A DNA stretch of 27,618 nt, taken from positions 1 to 27,618 of the forward strand of contig CAAEFF010000022.1 of assembly GCA_900755085.1 (NCBI GenBank), written 5' to 3'. Shown here in pieces: positions 1 to 7,202 of this stretch. A program made the translations under genes and the position numbers. Positions within the stretch are counted from its first letter, which is position 1; every line of letters begins with the position of its first letter. The notes under the pieces are model-generated. The model worked only from the letters and a program-made list of their open reading frames with translations, did not search any database and was not told the origin of the DNA. This DNA is from an uncultured Streptococcus sp. Lineage in GTDB: Bacteria > Bacillota > Bacilli > Lactobacillales > Streptococcaceae.

Positions 1-552
1 AGCCCACTCAATATCATAAACTGAATCTACTTCTTGGATGTAAGAAGCCAAACGTTCCAAACCGTAAGTGACCTCAGAAGTTACCGGACCAGTTGCCAAA
101 CCACCGACTTGTTGGAAGTAGGTGAACTGAGTGATTTCCATACCATCAAGCCAAACTTCCCAACCAAGACCAGCTGAACCAGTTGATGGGTTTTCCCAGT
201 TATCTTCAACAAAACGGATATCGTGTTCCAAAGGATTGATACCCAACTTTTCCAAAGACTCAAGATAAAGCTCTTGGATGTTTGATGGTGATGGTTTCAT
301 GACTACTTGGAATTGGTGGTGTTGATAGAGACGGTTTGGGTTTTCCCCGTAACGACCGTCAGCAGGACGACGTGATGGCTCTACATAAGCCGCATTCCAT
401 GGTTCAGGCCCAATGGCACGAAGGAAGGTGTAAGGACTCATAGTTCCCGCACCCTTTTCATTATCATAAGCCTGCATGAGCATACAACCCTGGTCATTCC
501 AGTATTGTTGCAAAGTAAGGATAATTTCCTGGAAAGTCAATTTTTTAGACAT
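1..552 (-). CDS. glyQ: Glycyl-tRNA synthetase alpha subunit, 5' part
   Basis: Class II aminoacyl-tRNA synthetase alpha chain, which charges tRNA-Gly together with GlyS in the cytoplasm. The window holds the first 184 codons of a protein that is usually about 300 residues, so the gene runs off the left edge. The protein opens MSKKLTFQEIILTLQQYWND, followed by DQGCMLMQAYDNEKGAGT, SPYTFLRAIGPEPWN and EPSRRPADGRYGENPNR, all hallmarks of bacterial GlyQ. The ATG at 552 has an AAAGGAG site just upstream. It lies 35 bases after the GFA-family gene with no terminator between, so both should be read from the glycine T-box leader near 1000-1190. glyS is expected beyond the left edge but is not seen. Confidence 0.97.
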   Translation of the reverse strand, partial: MSKKLTFQEIILTLQQYWNDQGCMLMQAYDNEKGAGTMSPYTFLRAIGPEPWNAAYVEPSRRPADGRYGENPNRLYQHHQFQVVMKPSPSNIQELYLESLEKLGINPLEHDIRFVEDNWENPSTGSAGLGWEVWLDGMEITQFTYFQQVGGLATGPVTSEVTYGLERLASYIQEVDSVYDIEWA

Positions 553-587
553 GTTTTACTCCTTTAATTTATATTATCTTTTTAGGT

Positions 588-959
588 TTATTTATCAAGC
601 AACCAAGAAAAAGCTGGATCCTGAAAAATATGACGTTTGGGAATAGCTTGTAAATTCTGATCGCATTCATCTATTGTACCTAATTTCAAAGCACAGACTT
701 CTGGTATATTTTCTTGAACAGTGAAAATTTGACTATGACAGTTCTGGCAGTAATAACGCTGTTTTCCTGGAGAAGAACTATACGTAACAAGCTTTTCTTT
801 TCCATGCAATACTAGATTTTTACTGCTAACTTTAGCATTAACTGTATAGGCAGACGCAGTTGCTTTCCGACAGAATGAACAGTGGCAAAAAACTAATTCA
901 GATAATTCCTCATCTAGAGTGTAAGTCACTGCTTTACATAAACAAGATCCTTTAAGCAT
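588..959 (-). CDS. GFA-family zinc-binding protein (DUF636/CENP-V type)
   Basis: Small 123-residue protein of the glutathione-dependent formaldehyde-activating (GFA) fold. Visible zinc ligands are C6 and C8 (GSCLC), C25, C27 and C30 (CHCSFC) and C71 and C74 (YYCQNC), in the order and spacing of the family. Most GFA-fold proteins have no proven formaldehyde or glutathione activity, so the substrate is unknown. The start is clear: AAAGGAG lies five bases before the ATG. The position is odd. The gene is the first reading frame after a glycine-type T-box and directly precedes glyQ, so its expression should rise when charged tRNA-Gly is scarce. A link to one-carbon or glycine metabolism is inference only. 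Confidence 0.85.
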   Translation of the reverse strand: MLKGSCLCKAVTYTLDEELSELVFCHCSFCRKATASAYTVNAKVSSKNLVLHGKEKLVTYSSSPGKQRYYCQNCHSQIFTVQENIPEVCALKLGTIDECDQNLQAIPKRHIFQDPAFSWLLDK

Positions 960-992
960 TGTACTCCTTTCTACTTAGGTATTAGACAAATT

Positions 993-1188
993 CAAAAAGA
1001 ACCGAATTTCAACACCCAAGCCTTGCGACTAGGGGCGTCAGAAACGCGGTTCCACCCTAATTTATTACTTCATTGTATTTTACTTTACTCAGCTCTTTGC
1101 TAAGAGAAAGCGCCACTTGCTTACTTTGCTCTACTTGGCTTTCACTATCCCAAGCTCGCTAAAAAAACGCCATAAGCCTTTCTTTCTT
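993..1188 (-). promoter_or_regulatory. Glycine T-box riboswitch leader
   Basis: Untranslated leader of the GFA-glyQ transcript. The conserved T-box core AGGGTGGAACCGCG lies at 1058-1045 on the minus strand. It is followed by a terminator-like stem (ACGCCC at 1039-1034 with GGGTGT at 1017-1012) and a T-rich run near 998-993. A basal stem GAAAG/CTTTC brackets a specifier-loop segment in which GGC (Gly), read at 1114-1112, is the best specifier candidate. Uncharged tRNA-Gly would stabilise the antiterminator and allow read-through. The class is certain from the core motif. The exact specifier was folded by eye. Confidence 0.9.
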
Positions 1189-1194
1189 GTCAGT

Positions 1195-1223
1195 ATTATA
1201 GCAGATTTTAACCTATTTGTAAA
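1195..1223 (-). promoter_or_regulatory. Promoter of the T-box/GFA/glyQ transcript
   Basis: Minus-strand TTTACA (1223-1218), a 17-base spacer and a perfect TATAAT (1200-1195), which predicts a start near 1188. The -35 box lies in the T-rich tail of the protease terminator. Confidence 0.75.
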
Positions 1224-1260
1224 TAAAAACCAGCTTGAAACTTCTATTTCAAACTGGTTT
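1220..1260 (-). terminator. Terminator of the subtilase gene
   Basis: A near-perfect 14-base inverted repeat (1260-1247 with 1240-1227, arms AAACCAGTTTGAAA and TTTCAAGCTGGTTT) is followed on the minus strand by TTTTTATTT. It lies 22 bases after the protease stop codon. Confidence 0.85.
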
Positions 1261-1282
1261 TAGGCTAACAAACTATCTTATG

Positions 1283-4200
1283 TCACTTATGACGTTTTGA
1301 AGCTTTTGGTTTTTTTCCATGCAATTTTTTCTTTGCATTTTTTAAAGCTGTCAAAGCATCTTTCACATCTTGTTGGCTAGATCCTGGATTTGAAAGAATA
1401 GCTTGTGCATCCTTGAAGGCTACAAGATACGCTTCTTTGTCTTCTTTCGCAGCATAGAGGAATTTAGCATTTTTAGCTTGGAATTTCAATTCTTCTTTAA
1501 TGTATTTTTTAAGACTTGAAAAATCAGTTGCTTTTCCATTCAATTTAGCTTCGGAATTCTTGAAACCTGCAAGAGCTTGATCAATTTGTTCTTGTTTCAC
1601 AGTTGGATCAACTGCAAGCAAGGCTACTGTTTGGAAAGCACGATCATAGTCGCGACGTACTTTTTCTTTGGCATTGGCATAACGGCCAGTTTTCGTCGCC
1701 ACATCGTAAGCCTGCATCGCTTCTTTCAAAGCTGCAACATTGGAGTCTTTTCCATCCAAAGCTTGATTTGCGGCTTCCAGAGCTACAACTGCTTGGTTGA
1801 TTTGTTCTTGACTTAACTTCTTAGTCAAAACAGTTTGGGCTGCTTGTAAGGCCTGATCGTAAGCTGCTTTCTTATCAGCACTAGCATTGAAGTAGAGGGC
1901 TGTCTTTGTGACATCCGTTTGTTTATTCAAGGCGGCCAAGAGATCCACTTTTGAGAGCACTGCAATGTGGTATACATTGTTGCGTCCTGCGACGACTGTG
2001 ATCTTAGGTGTGTCCTCAGCTAATTCATAGCCTGTTGGAAGAGTGGCAATCAAGGTGTATGTTCCAGTTGCTACTGTCTTACCAAAGCCATTCTTGCCAT
2101 ATTTTTCAGCTGGCAACACAAAGTTTTCACCATCAGCTCCCTTCAATACGATGGTTGCTGCTTTTGAAACAGGTTGATTAAATAGGAGGCTAACTGGTGC
2201 ATATTCTAAAGTATTGGCAAGGAAAGCGATCGTTTGGAAACTATTATCTTCTGTCAAATCAAATTCTTGTGTCAAGCTGCTAACGAATTTCACTTCTGTA
2301 CGATCATAAGTGAAGATTTCTGCTGTATAATGACCAAAGTTCAAGAAATTGATATTTTTTGTTTTATCTACAGAGACGTAGTGTCCATTGCTATCCTTGA
2401 TACGGTATACATACATGGTATCCAAGTCTTTATTGGTCTTGGCATCACGAACCGCAATCTGTACCCGACCACTATTTTGGTCACGGACCAAATCAGCTAA
2501 CGAAATGTAATCGACGTTTCCAGCAAAGTCTTCTACATAGTAGTAGATATTCTTCTTATCAATGTTTTCAGGAAGGTTAAAGCTACCATCTTCATTGGCC
2601 TTGATGATATGGTAATTTTCGAGAGCACGACTACCACTTTCATCATTATCTTTTTGGACCATGGTACCTTTATCATCAAATGGTGTCACGTAGACCAATT
2701 TTTCAGTTTGGATACCACCATCGCCAACGTCTTTGGCTTTACGTGCAACAAACTGTTGAGCGCCATCTTTGAAGCGGATGTATCCAGAAGTAATCACTGG
2801 TTTTTGAGTATCGACTTGAACCTTGAAGGTAGTTGATTGTTCATCTGCTCCAGGAACCATTGGTGTATAACGAATCACATAATCATAAACACCATCTGCT
2901 ACTGCGTTGCCGTTGGCATCGGTACCATTCCAAGCTGTACTATCTAAGGTATAGCTACGAGGATTTTTATCATTTCCATCAAAGAAGTTCTTACGAAGTT
3001 CTGTAGAAGATCCTTCCCAAATTGGATTTTTATGCTCAGTATCACTTGCAGCGAATACACTGGCATGGAGATTTTCCAAATTCCGAAGAGCTACTGTTTT
3101 GTATTCGACAAAGTCTTTGTTGCTGTCTTCATTTGGTGAAATGGCAATTCGAACATTTCCGTTAGCATCCAATTGAAGTGAATGGCTTCCATCCGCTTTT
3201 TCATCAATACCAAGAACTGTGATACGACGTCCATCTCGTTTACCTTGGGTGAGAAGAAGATCATTTTGAAGCGTTAACAAAGCAGACATATCTGCATTGT
3301 AAGGAATATTCATGTCTTCTGGCACATTGTAATAGAAACCATTTTTTCCTTCACGTACCAAATCATAAATTGGTTTTTCTACTGCCGGAAGATTTTGGAA
3401 TTCTCCCTTGAATCCCATAAATGGTAAGCTAACCACATCGCCATCATCAGCTGGATCAACAAAACGGACAAATCCTTCAAGGAAATAACCATTTGGCATT
3501 TCTTTGGTCAATTCTTCTGTAAATTTGCGGGTATCAACTTTAACCGTTACCGTCTCAGAACTATGAGCTTTGACAGTTACTTCAGGCCAAGCTGTTTCTG
3601 TTAATTTACGAGGGCGGAGGGTGAATTTACCTTTTTTGACTTCATCTGTATCCGTATTGACCAGCATCTTCAATGTACGATCTGTATCTGAAATATTGTG
3701 AACTGTAACATCAAATGTAAAGGCATCTTCAACATTACCAAGAGTCACACTAGGATAGTTGTTATCTCCAGTAACATACAAGTCCGTTGAAACCGCAGCA
3801 GCTGTATCAACAACACCTGCACCTTGTTGACGAGGAGAAGTATAAACACCGGTTTCCTTGTTGACATGTGGTTTCGCCGTAGACATAATCAGGGCTTTAA
3901 CGGTCGCAGAGACTTGTTCAGGAGTCAATTCTGGGTGGTTCTTAACAAGGTATTCTTTGACCAAAGCAGCAACACCTGCTACGTGAGGGGAAGCCATACT
4001 CGTACCGCTCATATCCCCGTAAGTATTGTCATTCAAAGAAGAGAAGATATTTCCACCAGGTGCTGTGACATCTGGTTTCAACTGGCCATCTGTTGTCACA
4101 CCCCAACTAGAGAAGTCAGACAATTGGTCTGCTGCAGGTGATGGACGATTGGCCAATTTATCGTTAAAGACAATCTTATAAGAACCGGATTTTAGAAGCT

Positions 4201-5704
4201 CACCATAGTGTTTTGAAATAAAGACAGAAGGGATCTTTTTAGCATCACCGTCAATCGCCATTCCAAGGTTGGTTCCTTCTACATTATTGTAGACCAAGGC
4301 CCCTACAGCACCATGATGGAAAGCATTCGCAATCTTTTCAGAGAAGGTCAATGAACCACGTTGAATGAGGGCTAATTTACCGGTTACATCAACATTTTTG
4401 AAGTCTTCTTCTTTCCCTAGGCCAACCGCTACGTATTCATATTCTTTTCCTTTTTCAAAGTCAGTGTCTGTAGCAGATTTACTGTAATCAAATTTACCAT
4501 GATCGGCTTGAGCGTTATCTTCCAAGCCCTTCACTTCAAATACTTCAGAAGTCACGACATTGTTATTGATGGAAGCTACAGAGATAGAATCTTCTACAGT
4601 TGACGGATTTCCGACTACACCATAGTCTGGATTTTCAGCCGATGGTCTTGAATAACCATTCCCAAAGGTATTACTATTTCCGGCAGAAATCAACACAGAG
4701 ACACCTTTTGCACGCGCCCGTTTGATGGCATCAATGATATCTGAACCTGCGTTGACCGTAGAACCAGTAGAAGATCCCAGACTCATATTGATGGTATCTG
4801 CACCAAGGGCAACAGCATCATCAATTGCTTTTACATAAAGGGCAGAACCAGTCGTTTTTTGACGATCGGAGAAGACACGCATAAACATTACTTGTGCTTC
4901 CGGAGCTACACCATAGATCTTTTCGCCGTTTGCTGCATCTTTATCAGGATTCCCTGTTGCAATCCCTGTAACGTGCATCCCATGGGATTCTCTCTCAGCT
5001 TCCTTGATATTATCTGTACCGTCAAAGTAATCGTAAGCGTAGACTACCTTGTCGTTGTACCATTTACCATAATCAATTCCTGCCTTCTTCTTAGCAGCTT
5101 CAATATCATTTTGGTTTTTAAACTTAGCTTTTGAAGGGTCTGTGATACGAAGAACTTCGTGGTTGACATCCAAACCTGAGTCAATGACAGCAACCACCAT
5201 TCCTTCACCCTTGTATCCTTGTTTCCAAGTTTGTGGAACAGTAATGATTTCATCGCTCTCAATACTTTGAGGTTTTTCTGCAGCCTCATGACGGGCAGTC
5301 GTTTCAGAACTTGTAGGAGTCGCTACTTCTGTAGCTTTTTCTACCGGTTTTGCAGCTTCTGCTGATTTTGTTTGTGAAGCATCTGCTCCTTCTTTAGGTG
5401 CAGTCGCTTTTTCAGTTGCAGCAGCCTCTGCAGGAGCAGATTCTGTCTTCTCAGTTACAGCCTCTTTAGCAACTGCTGTCTTTTCAACAGTAGCTACACT
5501 CGTCGGTGTTGTTGCCTGCAAATTCTGTTCTTGCGATGGTAGTCCTTGACTAGTAGCTACTAGCTGTGTCTCAGGACTCTTTTGCCCACTTGTTTGTTCT
5601 TCTGCACTTGCTTGTGCAGATCCAAACACCAATACAGACCCCAATAATACTGAAGCCACGCCAAATTTGTATTTTCTTAATGAAAAACGCTCTTGTCTGT
5701 TCAT
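1283..5704 (-). CDS. Secreted S8 (subtilisin-like) serine protease, PrtA/C5a-peptidase type
   Basis: A 1473-residue extracellular protease. Residues 1-34 form a YSIRK-like signal peptide (FSLRKYKFGVASVLLG) with likely cleavage after ASA34. A low-complexity A/T/E/K stretch reaches about residue 150. The catalytic triad is Asp175 (VIDSG), His241 (SHGMHVTG) and Ser569 (GTSMASPHVAG), with oxyanion Asn343 (SAGNS). A protease-associated insert lies at about 420-510. Fn3-like and Ig-like domains follow to about 1250, then three FIVAR-type helical repeats at about 1254-1319, 1320-1391 and 1392-1464. The protein ends in a basic tail (KKPKASKRHK) with no LPXTG motif or hydrophobic anchor. The ATG at 5704 has AAGGGGAG upstream. 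It is monocistronic, with its own promoter and terminator. Likely roles are cleavage of host or peptide substrates, but the specificity cannot be read from sequence. Confidence 0.95.
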   Translation of the reverse strand: MNRQERFSLRKYKFGVASVLLGSVLVFGSAQASAEEQTSGQKSPETQLVATSQGLPSQEQNLQATTPTSVATVEKTAVAKEAVTEKTESAPAEAAATEKATAPKEGADASQTKSAEAAKPVEKATEVATPTSSETTARHEAAEKPQSIESDEIITVPQTWKQGYKGEGMVVAVIDSGLDVNHEVLRITDPSKAKFKNQNDIEAAKKKAGIDYGKWYNDKVVYAYDYFDGTDNIKEAERESHGMHVTGIATGNPDKDAANGEKIYGVAPEAQVMFMRVFSDRQKTTGSALYVKAIDDAVALGADTINMSLGSSTGSTVNAGSDIIDAIKRARAKGVSVLISAGNSNTFGNGYSRPSAENPDYGVVGNPSTVEDSISVASINNNVVTSEVFEVKGLEDNAQADHGKFDYSKSATDTDFEKGKEYEYVAVGLGKEEDFKNVDVTGKLALIQRGSLTFSEKIANAFHHGAVGALVYNNVEGTNLGMAIDGDAKKIPSVFISKHYGELLKSGSYKIVFNDKLANRPSPAADQLSDFSSWGVTTDGQLKPDVTAPGGNIFSSLNDNTYGDMSGTSMASPHVAGVAALVKEYLVKNHPELTPEQVSATVKALIMSTAKPHVNKETGVYTSPRQQGAGVVDTAAAVSTDLYVTGDNNYPSVTLGNVEDAFTFDVTVHNISDTDRTLKMLVNTDTDEVKKGKFTLRPRKLTETAWPEVTVKAHSSETVTVKVDTRKFTEELTKEMPNGYFLEGFVRFVDPADDGDVVSLPFMGFKGEFQNLPAVEKPIYDLVREGKNGFYYNVPEDMNIPYNADMSALLTLQNDLLLTQGKRDGRRITVLGIDEKADGSHSLQLDANGNVRIAISPNEDSNKDFVEYKTVALRNLENLHASVFAASDTEHKNPIWEGSSTELRKNFFDGNDKNPRSYTLDSTAWNGTDANGNAVADGVYDYVIRYTPMVPGADEQSTTFKVQVDTQKPVITSGYIRFKDGAQQFVARKAKDVGDGGIQTEKLVYVTPFDDKGTMVQKDNDESGSRALENYHIIKANEDGSFNLPENIDKKNIYYYVEDFAGNVDYISLADLVRDQNSGRVQIAVRDAKTNKDLDTMYVYRIKDSNGHYVSVDKTKNINFLNFGHYTAEIFTYDRTEVKFVSSLTQEFDLTEDNSFQTIAFLANTLEYAPVSLLFNQPVSKAATIVLKGADGENFVLPAEKYGKNGFGKTVATGTYTLIATLPTGYELAEDTPKITVVAGRNNVYHIAVLSKVDLLAALNKQTDVTKTALYFNASADKKAAYDQALQAAQTVLTKKLSQEQINQAVVALEAANQALDGKDSNVAALKEAMQAYDVATKTGRYANAKEKVRRDYDRAFQTVALLAVDPTVKQEQIDQALAGFKNSEAKLNGKATDFSSLKKYIKEELKFQAKNAKFLYAAKEDKEAYLVAFKDAQAILSNPGSSQQDVKDALTALKNAKKKLHGKKPKASKRHK

Positions 5705-5741
5705 AGGAACTCCCCTTTTATTTTAATAGTTCCTATTATAG
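5704..5741 (-). promoter_or_regulatory. Protease promoter -10 and 9-base inverted repeat over the start region
   Basis: TATAAT (5741-5736) lies about 30 bases before the ATG; the -35 region is weak. ATAGGAACT (5737-5729) and AGTTCCTAT (5712-5704) form a perfect 9-base inverted repeat with a 16-base gap that contains the ribosome binding site. One arm overlaps the -10 and the likely start site, and the other touches the start codon. Confidence 0.6.
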
Positions 5742-5776
5742 CGCAAAATTGTCTGAAAATTCATTCAAACTGAAAT

Positions 5777-5793
5777 TGTAACAAAAATGTAAT
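5777..5793 (+). promoter_or_regulatory. WalR/VicR box upstream of the protease
   Basis: TGTAAC, five bases (AAAAA), then TGTAAT matches the published WalR/VicR consensus TGTWAH-N5-TGTWAH at every position. It is on the strand opposite the gene and 48-64 bases upstream of the predicted start at about 5729. A further half-site, TGTTAC, lies at about 5803. This suggests control by the cell-wall two-component system WalRK (VicRK). Confidence 0.6.
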
Positions 5794-5918
5794 ATTTACG
5801 AATGTTACTAGTTAAAGATTTATTTTCGTTCGTTATCTGATTGTTTTATATGGGAAAGTATTATAGAACGTCTGTTCTAGTTAGAGTGTTAAAATTATTT
5901 TATACCAAAAAGAATAGC

Positions 5919-5948
5919 AAAAAATCCGAGAGTCCCCTCACTCTCGGA
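5919..5948 (-). terminator. Terminator after the aldo/keto reductase
   Basis: Minus-strand stem TCCGAGAG (5948-5941) with CTCTCGGA (5932-5925), followed by TTTTTT. It lies 23 bases after the reductase stop. Confidence 0.85.
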
Positions 5949-5971
5949 AATGATAATTATCCCACTTTCTT

Positions 5972-6814
5972 TTAAAAATCTTTGGTGTCCGGATCTGGTG
6001 CACCTGATTCAACCGGAAGATGGCGAAGATGCTCTAGATCTTCTTTTGTCAACTCAAAACCAAAACAGTCTAGATTGCTCGTAATCCGCTCTGGGGTAAC
6101 TGATTTTGGCAATGGAAGGAAACCTTCTTGTAAACTCCATGCTAGGGCCAATTGAGCGACAGTCTTTCCATATTTAGTAGCCATTTCTTTTACTTGTTCA
6201 TTTTGGAACAATTCTCCTTGCCCAAAAGGTCCCCAAGCCTCGAGTAAAATGCCATGTTTGCGACTTACTGCAATAGCTTCACTTTGGTAAACTCCAGGTG
6301 CTAGACGAATTTGATTCACAGCCGGAATGACCCGAGCTGTTTCAAGAAGGGCTTCCAAATGATGAGGTAGGAAATTGCTAATACCAATAGCCCGAACCTT
6401 GCCAGCAACTAGCATATCTTCCATTGCACGCCAAACCTCAGCATTTCGCTTTTTCCAGGCATCATTTTCTCGAAGGGGCTTTGGATTTGGCCAATGAATC
6501 AAATACAGATCCACATAGTCCAAGCCAAGTTTCTCAAGAGACTCTTCCAAAGCAGCTTGAGCGTCTTCATAGGTGTGATGAGTATTCCAAAGTTTGGTGG
6601 TAATAAACAAGTCTTCGCGCTTAAGACCACTATCCTTGATCGCACGACCCACACTCTCTTCATTTTGATAAATCGCAGCTGTATCGATATGGCGATAACC
6701 TGCTTTTAAAGCAGCTAACACAGCTTGATAGGCTTCTTCTCCATCCGCTGCTTTCCAAGTTCCAAATCCCAATACAGGAATCTCCACCTCATTATTTAAA
6801 GGATAATGATTCAT
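5972..6814 (-). CDS. Aldo/keto reductase
   Basis: A 280-residue NADPH-dependent carbonyl reductase of the 2,5-diketo-D-gluconate reductase branch. The family tetrad is visible: Asp44 and Tyr49 (HIDTAAIY), Lys74 (TTKLWN) and His107 (LIHWPNP). The opening VLGFGTW and the GISNF motif near residue 170 are typical. The length is normal. The ATG shares its A with the stop codon of the small membrane protein upstream (TAATG), so the two are translationally coupled. The physiological substrate cannot be told from sequence; detoxification of reactive aldehydes such as methylglyoxal is a common role in this family. Confidence 0.93.
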   Translation of the reverse strand: MNHYPLNNEVEIPVLGFGTWKAADGEEAYQAVLAALKAGYRHIDTAAIYQNEESVGRAIKDSGLKREDLFITTKLWNTHHTYEDAQAALEESLEKLGLDYVDLYLIHWPNPKPLRENDAWKKRNAEVWRAMEDMLVAGKVRAIGISNFLPHHLEALLETARVIPAVNQIRLAPGVYQSEAIAVSRKHGILLEAWGPFGQGELFQNEQVKEMATKYGKTVAQLALAWSLQEGFLPLPKSVTPERITSNLDCFGFELTKEDLEHLRHLPVESGAPDPDTKDF

Positions 6815-7029
6815 TATTTCTTTCCTTTCTTCGATTTCGGTTTCTTAGGCCCTCGAAGCTTGAGCTCTGGCTTAAAAATATTTTTCTTGGTTGGCTCCAT
6901 CTTCTTGCTATAAAAACTATAGAGTAAAAATGCCCCACCAACAATCACAATAAAGATGTTTTTTCTTACAATCCCATAGAGCAAGAAAAAAATTCCCATC
7001 AATAAAAAACGTATATCAATTGCCTTCAT
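6814..7029 (-). CDS. Small two-helix membrane protein, unknown function
   Basis: A 71-residue protein. Two closely spaced hydrophobic segments (about 7-21 and 25-41) are followed by a strongly basic tail rich in K and P (KKPKSKKGKK at the end). No family was recognised. GAGGT lies seven bases before the ATG, and a good promoter lies just upstream. The gene is first in a two-gene unit and its stop overlaps the ATG of the aldo/keto reductase. The tail suggests a cytoplasmic face that could touch phospholipid or nucleic acid, but this is inference. Confidence 0.75.
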   Translation of the reverse strand: MKAIDIRFLLMGIFFLLYGIVRKNIFIVIVGGAFLLYSFYSKKMEPTKKNIFKPELKLRGPKKPKSKKGKK

Positions 7030-7053
7030 AAGCTACCTCACATTTCAATTCCC

Positions 7054-7082
7054 ATTATAGCATGAAAAGACGGCATTCACAA
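7054..7082 (-). promoter_or_regulatory. Promoter of the small membrane protein/reductase unit
   Basis: Minus-strand TTGTGA (7082-7077), a 17-base spacer and TATAAT (7059-7054), 25 bases before the ATG. Confidence 0.75.
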
Positions 7083-7146
7083 AATTGCACTACCATTGAT
7101 AAACAAAAAGACCCTACAGACTGTTTAACTCCCATGAATACGTCAC

Positions 7147-7176
7147 AAAAACCTCTCTAGGTATGACCTAGAGAGG
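7147..7176 (-). terminator. Terminator of nagA
   Basis: A perfect 10-base stem (CCTCTCTAGG at 7176-7167 with CCTAGAGAGG at 7161-7152) is followed by TTTTT on the minus strand, 26 bases after the nagA stop. Confidence 0.9.
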
Positions 7177-7202
7177 CTTTACTCTATCTTTGATTCTTGA
7201 AT

